A DNA stretch of 64,000 nucleotides from Zygnema circumcarinatum. Its lineage: Eukaryota; Streptophyta; Zygnematophyceae; Zygnematales; Zygnemataceae. Within the stretch, counting starts at the first letter, position 1. The number at the start of each line of letters is the position of its first letter. The stretch lies in assembly GCA_037447605.1 (NCBI GenBank), contig CM074809.1, positions 975,705 through 1,039,704 of the forward strand. Direction: 5' to 3'. Position numbers and translations under genes: made by a program. This document shows, piece by piece, positions 55,892 to 64,000 of the stretch. Under the pieces are notes generated by a model. The model was given only the letters and a program-made list of their open reading frames with translations. It searched no databases and had not been told where the DNA came from.

Positions 55892-57623
55892 ACCCTTTAT
55901 TTTTTATCACGACCAATATCATTCTTTCTTTCTCTCTTTCTTCTTGATGAGGAAGGCTTGCACAGCTCATCTACTCACATTTCAAGTGTGCTCAACGGAA
56001 GGCATTGAATCTGCAACATGCATATCGAGCCAAGAGACCTCGTGCAGCGAGTCGGTAATGCAGATTTCAAAATTGAAGGAGCATCGACGATTGCCTTGGA
56101 TGTCGACCTTGTTCACCTCGTCGTGGAGGAAGTGGAACTTTTGACATGAACTTGCAAGGCCGGCGGGTCTGTTAAGGGGAAGAAATTCGCAGGCGGAGCT
56201 ACTCTCTCCTTCCTCTCACAGGTGGCGCCCTTTCTCCGAATGCCCATTCCTTCACTCTTCTCTTCTCTTCTCTCAAAGGAGATGTGATGCTCCGATGGTC
56301 CAAGTTCAGTGCAGCCAAAGCTGCTGCTCGCAATGCTCATGGAGATCGGCAACAGGTCGACTTTGCTAAGTGGTTCTGGTGATGTTTCCATGACTGGCAA
56401 GTGATGTCATCGCAGCCGCATACGGCTGCATGTGATGATGTCGCCAGATACATTGTCCGCACTCTGAAGGAGCCGTACGGTACCCGCAGCAGCCTCTCTC
56501 TGTGGCGAAGAGAGTGATGTGGTGATGGCAGCAGTGATGATGTTTCCGTTCACCAAAGTGATGTATGTCGCAGCAGTGATGATGTTTCCGTTCACCAAAG
56601 TGATGTATGTCGCAGCAGTGATGTCGTGATGCAATTTGAAGACCCTCCGACGCATCCGTTGAGCGTCCTTGCTGACGTCAGCGATGCAGCTGCCGGCGTT
56701 TCCCACGAGCTTCAACGATGATGTTCCTCTTTGGGGGGAGTCTGCCTTCCAGCAGAGGACGGTGAAGGGATGACGTGACTCTGTCACATGCACGCACTCA
56801 CTCCTGTATGCAATTTCACGCACTGTTTCCTTGGCACGCATACAGCAGCATTGCTGTCCTTTTCTATACTTCAAAATGTCCCAGTATTAGTCCCAGTTCC
56901 CAGTTCGTTTCAGGAAAGTGTCAAACCAGCAGGGGCCCTGGCAACATTGCATGAGGTTGCTCACGTGTTCGAGAAACTGGCCAGCTGCCGCTGTTGTAGA
57001 GAGTGGGAACTTAGGGTCCAAGTGGCCAATGATGGAGGGCCAACGCTGGGAGTACAGTCACATGTACAGCATGCAACTGAATAAATTGCTTTTTCGTAAC
57101 TTTTCGCATCACGTTCTGCGGTTCCATGTGACTGCCGCCTTTTATGAATGTGCCTGTTTACTGTTGGCAGGACTGTTGACCTTGAGAGGACAACCTTGCT
57201 GGTTTTTTTGCTAAGGACATGGTTCAGAAACTTCAAGGCTTGGTTTCACAATACCTAGTGGGGATGTCCATTTTTTGTTTCAAATGTGAAACGATGGAGT
57301 ATGTGAGCAGTGAACAGTGAGTGCGAGCGAGATACCGAGACGGGGGAGAAAGGCCAGTAGGGAGGGAAAGGAGGACATATCCGAAATCACTATCCCGAAA
57401 TTTAAATCAATTCACAATTCCACAGAAATGGAAAATAATTTGTCTGTGACTGCTCTATCTCCTACAAAAAAAAAAACCGGATTTCAAGTCCTAGCAGTCT
57501 GCCTGTCTGCCTGTCTGTACTGTACACGGGCGACACTCTGTTCAGGCAGTCTGAACACAGTCCTAAGGGGGTTCAGAGGATGGGGGGAGTTGGCCAGATG
57601 GGTGAATGGCAGAACTTCATAAG
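55892..57623. other. convergent intergenic region with tandem repeat
   Basis: No gene I can support. It carries the 3' ends of the MORN and CHR24-like genes and a 42 bp tandem repeat (56529-56612). A 43-codon ATG frame starting near 56020 reads MHIEPRDLVQRVGNADFKIE and further, which looks protein-like but has no other support. Confidence 0.45.
56529..56612. repeat. 42 bp tandem repeat, two copies plus a partial third
   Basis: The unit begins GCAGCAGTGATGATGTTTCC and repeats with a period of 42 bp, followed by a truncated third copy (GCAGCAGTGATG). As 42 is a multiple of three it keeps an open minus-strand frame with a duplicated 14-residue segment, which I regard as chance. Confidence 0.9.
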
Positions 57624-60600
57624 TCATTGCATAGTAAAAGCCGAGATGAGAGCCTTCATGCTTTGCTTTACGCTTTCGGCTTTTCTCAGCTCCTCTTCAA
57701 GCACACGGATTTTCTTCCTTGCGCTTGCCCCACCGTCCGGCAGCTTCACAGACTGCAGCCCGCCCCCCCTGACTGATATATGACTATGCCATATATGGAC
57801 ATTGCTTTTCCTTCTCCGACGAGATGATATGATAGCATGTAAGATAAGTTGGCAGAGTGAAAGTGATTAAAAGAAAGAGGGACAGGCAGCAGCTCACCGG
57901 ATTATGGAGGATTGCTTGCAATCGCTCGATTTGAGTTTGGAGATTGGCCACATTCTGCCGCGAGAGTAGAAGTTGTTCCCGAGCTCTTTGAAACTCGATT
58001 GGTACTGCTTCGCTCGCTGACGATGATGCCCTTCCGGCCTCCCCACTAACGCGGGTTTCCCCTTGTCTGCAAGTTATAGGGCGAGCATGATTGGAACATT
58101 ATGTATCGTTTGTAAACAAACAAAGCTTGGGTGCACATGCAGTAGCGCCTAGGATGAAGGGACGAAGAAGAATGAGGAGGAAGGAAGGAGAGGTCAAGAG
58201 GCTGAGCCCGCAAACCTGTAGTGAGAAGAGGCTGAGAGGTTCCCTCCTCCTCCAGGTCGGGTGACGTATCTACCGCTACCTTGACTCCTGCAACGACAGA
58301 GAAGGGAGGGTAAAGAGAGAGAAAGCCATAAAAAGCGATAGAGAGAGAGGGGAGGATAAGGAGAAGGAAGACCAGAAGAAAAAAGAAAAGGGGGTGCGAG
58401 CAAAGGGGAAGAGAGGGCACGAGAGAGGGGAAAGAGACATGGAAGCGAGGTCGAGGAGAGGTTGAGGACGAAAGGGAGGGAGAGCGAGGGAGGGCGCACT
58501 CTTACCTTGGGCTGTGGGGCTTCAGCAGCTCCGGCTGTTCCGGCAAGTCAGGAAGGGGAGGGGCTTCTTTGCTGAACAGAAGGTTGTGGACACTCATTCC
58601 CACAATCTTCTGCCGCTGCAAGAATGCCACGTGGGACTCCAAGTCTGAAGGCCTGCAATGATTAAACACGGAGGCGAGAAAGCGAAAGGAAAAAGAAAAG
58701 AAAAATGGATAAGGAAAAGGGAAAAGTAGGCAGCAAACGAATATGAGAGGGCACTAAGTTAATTGTTCAGCTACGGTTGTCTTCTTCCTTGACTGCGCAC
58801 AACTAAAGAACTCTACTGAACTCTGAACCTAATCTTGCAGGCTGCCTATGGCACTCACAGCTGCTGCTGGTCTGCGTGCAACGCGTGCAGATGCTTCTGC
58901 GTTTCGCAGACATCAAAGCCGTGTTCCGGCACTTTAAAGAGGTCGGCCAAATCCTGCAGATTCTCCGCCATGGCCCAAAACGTGGAGAAGATGTGAGGCG
59001 ACATTTCACTCAACTTCCATCTTGCCCTTTTTTTTTTTTAGAAATGGGAAGGGAGATGTTCGTACACCTCTTCACATCCAAGTAAAAGACTTCACATATC
59101 TTGCCTTGCAGAGTGAGGGCATACCTGAGAGCTGAAGTAGCGGAGCTGCTCCTTCTCCTCAGTCGCAGTCTTCATCAGGCCTCCCTTAAAGATCTGCACT
59201 TCAAAACGTAGAAAGGAGAGTTAAAGGATTATAAATGGATAGACAGATTGTACACGCCAATCCAACATATCTTTGTATACCTCTTTAGTAACAGTTGTGA
59301 AGAGGACGCAAAGTTAATGGCAAGATAAGAGTCAAGGTTGTGACCTGCTTCCTATAAATTTTTTCCTCGACCGTGCCAGCGGTGATGAGACGATAAACTA
59401 CCACGTCTCGCTTTTGTCCTATTCGGTAGGCACGATCAACACTCTGATCGTCAACCCTGCCAAAAAAAAAACCACAACATCGAATGAAGACGAACATTAC
59501 TCATCACATAAATCTTATTCACGTTCGAACCTTTTGGAAGTACTAGAAACGAGTGTTTGGAACAGACTTCAACCCTATCCTCACTTAAATACATACGTTG
59601 GATTCCAAGAAGGGTCCATGATGACCACTCTGTCCGCTCCTGTAAGAGTGAGCCCCACTCCTCCCACTTGAGAAGTGAGCAGAAAAAAGGGAATCCTTGG
59701 GTTGTTTTGGAACTCCTGCAGGCCCAAATGTAACAAAAATCGAGGATAGTAAGCAATGGAGTCACAGACAGACAGAAGTTTAGGAAAATTTAAGGAAGCT
59801 TTTAAGGGTCGATGCATTGCCATGTTCACATAAAGATTTGGGTTAAGTGAAGGCATGCAAATTTGGACTTACGTCGACTTGTTGCGACCTCTGTTGGGGG
59901 GGTACTGTTCCATCAATCCTGCAAAACTTGACTTTCCGCTTTTCTATTTCTTTCTGTTGGCCCCATCACAAGAAGAAGTTGTGAAGCTGCAAGATTAGTC
60001 AAAGATTTTTGACTAGTAGAGAATTTAATTTAAAATAAGAGATGGAATTTGCGCATTCAACACACGGCTGTTGGTGAATCACCTGAACGATGTCTAGCAT
60101 AGTCCTTTTTTCCGAAAAGATGAGCACCCGATGGCCATTCCTCACGAGCTCCTCCTTCACATTCCCAAAGAAGGAAAGAATTTCCAGAGAAACAACGTCT
60201 TTTGTCAGAAAAACAGGACCCAAAATCAATGCATAATGCGGCCCCCATATTTTGTTCTCGTGGCTGCAAGCGTGAGTGAGAAAAAGACATAGGGGAGAGC
60301 GGTGGGAGGCGAAGGCAAGAGGGAGAAGGTGCATACAAGCAAGATTATCAGAAAGTCGATCTTGCAAGAGTCGCTTGTTTCAGGGGGGGGGGCGGCCTCT
60401 CCTTCAGCCCTCCTCCTCATCATCTCCAGGGCTTCTTTCATCCCTCCAGCATCTCTCCGCCCAATGTTCATGTTGTCGACTCCCTCCACAATGTCTTCCA
60501 CCGCATTCTCGTTCAGAAGAGAGGGATGGACGCATATCTTCTTCAGGACCTGCCAAAGTTTTTTGACATAAAAGGGAAATCAGCAATGAACTTCTGGAAG

Positions 60601-63600
60601 GATAGGAAAGCGGAGCTATAAAGAGGGGGAAATCAGTTTTGGGTTTGCGTTGGGCTTGTGGGGGCTTACCGTGATTGCAGCAAGGGCTGATTGAGTTTGG
60701 TTCAAGGCAGCCTTCACATGCTCTGAGTTCAGAAAGGCGTGATAAAGATTCCTCTAAAACGAATGCCACGACAATTGAACGAAGGTAAGGGGAAAAGAAA
60801 CCCTCAAACTTCCCACTTTAATTGACATCTCCCTCTCACCCTCTCCCATCTCTGATTACACTTTATCCAAGCTCCCTGCATGGGGGCCATGCCGTTAAAA
60901 AGAACAGTGCAGAAATCGAGGCAAAAGAATCCGAACATGCTTTTGCAAAGGTTTAAGCTTGACTTGTACCTGTCGCTGAGTGAGCGGCAACCACACAATG
61001 AGATCTGTCTTTTTGGAAAAGTTTGGAGTGGCTGCAGATGATGATGCAGCGGAGGGGGCAGACTGCGCAGAGCAGATGTCTGCTTTCAGGCGCCGCAGCA
61101 AGAAAGGGGCAATTTTTTTCCTTAAATTCTGCAACAGAAAACGGGTGTTGAAACATGGAAGTGTTCAGTGAAAAGTGCAAAGGGACAAAGCAATGCGCAT
61201 CTCCCCATGAAACTCGAGAAGCTCGTTTTCGAATGATTATAGGATGACGATGAAAAGTTCAAGAGTTCGCCTTTTCAAAAGTTTTTGCAAAGGATTATGA
61301 TTTATGTTCATCTTTTGTTGGAAATCATTCACGACAAGTCCATACCTCTGCAGCGGCATTGCCCTTGAGTTTTTCCCGCGCAGAAGCATTCTTGTCGCTA
61401 CCGAATGTGATACTCTTTTCATAAATCTCCCGGAACCTAATCAGAAAAAAAAAAGCAGCTACATCATTGGCCACAATCGTCCAGAGGAGTTCCAACAGAA
61501 CACATGAGTTTTTACTCTCACGTTTGCATCAGTGTTGAAATTCCATGAGACTATTAAGCCAAGACAGTCATGTTGATTGTAGTTTCAAAAGAACTTACTC
61601 GGTCTTTTCACCGAGCAAACCTTCGCAGCACAAGTTGAAAAGAGCCCACAACTCCTGTCATCATCCATTCACAAGACGCATGTCAGCACAACCTCTGCAA
61701 CCAAAACCCTTTCTCCTAACCAGCCACTCTCTCCCATGATGTTTAGCAGCCGTACACGCCCATAATAAGCTGCAGAATAAACGACGAGGTTGACTTCCCT
61801 CCCGATATAAAAAGTGTGACCTTCTAGTACACTATGCGCACCAGATTTGATTCCAATCTACGTAAAATAAAAAAAACAGACTCACCTTCATGTGATTCTG
61901 AAGGGGAGTTCCCGTCATCAAAATGCAGTGCGAGTAGCTCAGTTTTTTCAGCCCCTGATAGGACTTTGTACTGGGATTCTTCACTCTGTGCCCCTGAACC
62001 CATAAAACCCTTCTTGCGCTTCAGTTAAGTCACGGCTGCTGATGCACGCATCCTGTTAACATACACACAAAATCGACAAAGGAAACTGTGAATTAAACCA
62101 GCAGCATTGCTTGGGGTTAAGGGCACAGCCGTACTTCATCCAGGATGAGATAGTCCCACAGGTTTGTGAGGTGGCTGACGTCAGGGACGGTGAGCCCACA
62201 GAGGGCCTCGGCGTGGCCGGGCACCATCTCGTAGGTGGTGAGGAGGACCCCACCAGACTGCGCAGCAAGGAGGGAAATAGTTTCAGTAATATATATATAT
62301 ATATATATATATATTTTTATTTTTATTTTTTTTTTTTTTTTTATTTCTCTTCAGAAATAAGCTTTTGTAACACAATTCATGAGTGATGAAAGAAGTGGGG
62401 CAGACATGCAACAGCCAAGGAAAAAACATGAACAATTGAAAATAGGTAAAGATGGAAACTAGCTTTTGTTTGAGGACATAGAAGGCTCTAGAGAACACGA
62501 ATATAATAAAAATTGCAAAACCGGTAGCAAGCCATCTACAAAATGCTAGTTAATCGCAGAATAAAGGACGCAGTGAGGTGATTATGAAACAATAGTGAAT
62601 ACTGTGAAAATATGACTTTGGAGGCTTTACAAAAGTAGTGAAAAAAGGAGTAAATTCAGTCACCTGTAAGGTCCGTGCGAGAGCTGCATCCCTCTGTCCT
62701 TTGCCCACGGTAGAGACATAGCTGCACAGTGCAACAAAGAAGATGGAGAGAGGGTCGAGTCAACTGAAGGTGTTGCATGTGCTGCAATTAACAGATGAAG
62801 CTAAAGCAATAGCAACACTGCAAGATTGAGTAGCAGCTGCTTACGTGTGCACCCTGTGCTTGAGTCCAACGAAGTCAAGTTCTGTTTCCCACGTCCTTAT
62901 AAGAGTAGATGGGAGGACCAAAAGCACTCTCTTGGTGAGTTTAGACCGAAACAACCCAGCGATAAACGAGGCAACCTGTGAGACTCCGCATGGAAGAACG
63001 TCAGGTCATCATAAGAGTTGCCTTAGAATATGTTTGAAGGTCGTGAATAAGCAACAGTGTATATCCTACTCCATACAAACCGTATGAGCAATTTCATCAT
63101 CTTTGATTATTAGCACAAATATAAACACATTCAAGTCCTACCATGTCTCCTGTTCAGAGTTCCGATGTACAAACAGACATTACCACGTTCCAATCATGAG
63201 ACCATGATCATCACATTTTTTTTTTTTTTTTTATCAATTTTGATGTTACATTTGATTCCATAGAACAAGTCTATAGGCTGTATGACTCGCCTGCCGAGTC
63301 TTGCCAAGGCCCTGCAGGACAAAGCAACACATGACAACTTGTCAATGCGAAATTATTCATTAAAAAAAGCTGCAACGAGGAACACTCTTAATTTGCCTCA
63401 CTTTCTCGCCGTGCGAATCCAAAAAAGTGAGAGTGAAATTTTCAAAACTGACTTTGAGGGACAGTTGCAGAAAGGAGGAAAGTAAAAGTACGGGGAGCTG
63501 AAGCTCTCCTCACTTTCGGGCCCATCATATGAGACAACCAATATCAGCGAAGCATCCTCAACATCAGCAGCAGGAAAAAAGTTGACAAAGTTCACCATAT

Positions 63601-64000
63601 CATCGCCGAGAATCCCTCCGCGCCCCATCTTGTGCAGGCCCCACATCCACTGTATGCCCTCCCGCTGGTGAGGGTATAGGCCCGCAGCTAAAGTCCCAGG
63701 GAGCAAAAATTCTCCGTCACCAAGAACAAAATCTGTTGGGACAGTTTTCTTGGAAGTTGGGGGCAAAACCTCTTCCTCGTCGTCACTTCCAAGATCTATC
63801 GATGCAATTTTCTGCGCAACATTTTGGAATGGCTCCACTTCGCATACTCCACTGGCCCCTGGACGACGAGGTTGGATTCCGCCATTTTCCTTTTCTATAC
63901 TCAAGCCGCGCATCATCTCCGTCAGGGAAGGGCTTTGCAAGCTGCCGCCATTGCCGCATGCAGCTCCTTCACTCGCCAGAGCATTCTTCCTCCTCTCTGC
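57624..64000 (-). CDS. SNF2-family helicase, CHR24/ERCC6L type (5' end beyond window)
   Basis: Twenty-one exons on the minus strand, the first cut by the right edge: >64000-63596, 63311-63291, 62975-62845, 62721-62664, 62257-62135, 61993-61886, 61654-61599, 61436-61346, 61128-60970, 60753-60670, 60549-60337, 60154-60083, 59953-59873, 59715-59597, 59456-59345, 59193-59125, 58953-58859, 58652-58506, 58287-58216, 58066-57898, 57752-57624. Motifs: [19 protein letters not shown] + GLGKT, LILDE + [86 protein letters not shown] and the C-terminal [13 protein letters not shown], all as in plant CHR24. It is an ATP-driven DNA translocase acting on chromatin. The 21-base exon 63311-63291 encodes the ATP-binding loop and is followed by a GC-donor intron. 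Confidence 0.93.
62288..62350. repeat. AT microsatellite followed by T-rich run
   Basis: Thirteen or more AT units, then TTTTA and poly-T, in the intron between exons 4 and 5 of the CHR24-like gene. On the minus (coding) strand the run reads A-rich then AT. Confidence 0.95.

Noticed and set aside
56020-56151. 43-codon frame MHIEPRDLVQRVG and onward
   Set aside because: Protein-like but short, alone, and in the 3' flank of the MORN gene; no supporting exon found.
56529-56612. CRISPR-like repeat
   Set aside because: Two contiguous copies with no spacers in a eukaryotic genome; an ordinary tandem duplication.
56407-56874. 155-codon minus-strand frame with a duplicated 14-residue segment
   Set aside because: The duplication is the 42 bp DNA repeat; no recognisable domain or splice context.

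Overview
The window is nuclear DNA of a plant-lineage eukaryote, most likely a streptophyte (charophyte) green alga; the rank is my inference. The evidence is: about 90 small introns with GT/AG or GC/AG ends; plant-type genes (an OEP80-like Omp85 protein of the plastid envelope, a CDPK-like kinase, a plant-type START protein, a plant-style MAP kinase with TEY); plant telobox motifs (TTAGGGTTT) near gene starts; and CACGTG G-boxes in most promoters. There are no rRNA or tRNA genes, no CRISPR arrays and no bacterial-style operons that I can see.

Layout from left to right. 1-154: a possible first exon of a leftward gene. 1187-6263: two divergent, intronless paralogues with MGxC (myristoyl/palmitoyl-type) N termini. 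7290-7712: a large CCCATG hexamer array. 8869-12311: a START-domain protein with membrane segments. 14765-18282: a CDPK-like predicted pseudokinase. 18967-21401 (minus): a short-type (TalC-like) transaldolase with a likely transit peptide, sharing a 304 bp bidirectional promoter with a SAP30BP/HCNGP homologue (21706-25802). 27748-30447: a TEY MAP kinase. 31348-38605: OEP80. 39607-41064: a LEA-like protein with a C-terminal membrane anchor behind a bZIP/ABRE-rich promoter. 42281-48242 (minus): a multi-pass glucan synthase resembling the GT5-plus-membrane half of fungal alpha-1,3-glucan synthases. 49327-52523: a DHHC palmitoyltransferase. 53472-55891: a membrane MORN-repeat protein. 57624 to the right edge (minus): a SNF2 helicase of the CHR24/ERCC6L type, cut by the window end.

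Gene models were built by hand: I joined exons only where splice ends, reading phase and conserved protein sequence agreed. Total coding lengths of all multi-exon models are divisible by three. The least certain joins are OEP80 exon 11 and the first exons of the DHHC and transaldolase genes.

A shared promoter layout recurs: CACGTG boxes, then a tight cluster of GTAC palindromes (often CCGTACGG or CCGTACAG), then a pure CT/GA tract, then the start codon. Most genes are housekeeping or signalling genes with no evident functional link. The most surprising items are the glucan synthase in a plant-like genome, the kinase without a catalytic aspartate, the membrane-anchored LEA-like protein and the paired MGxC proteins of unknown function.
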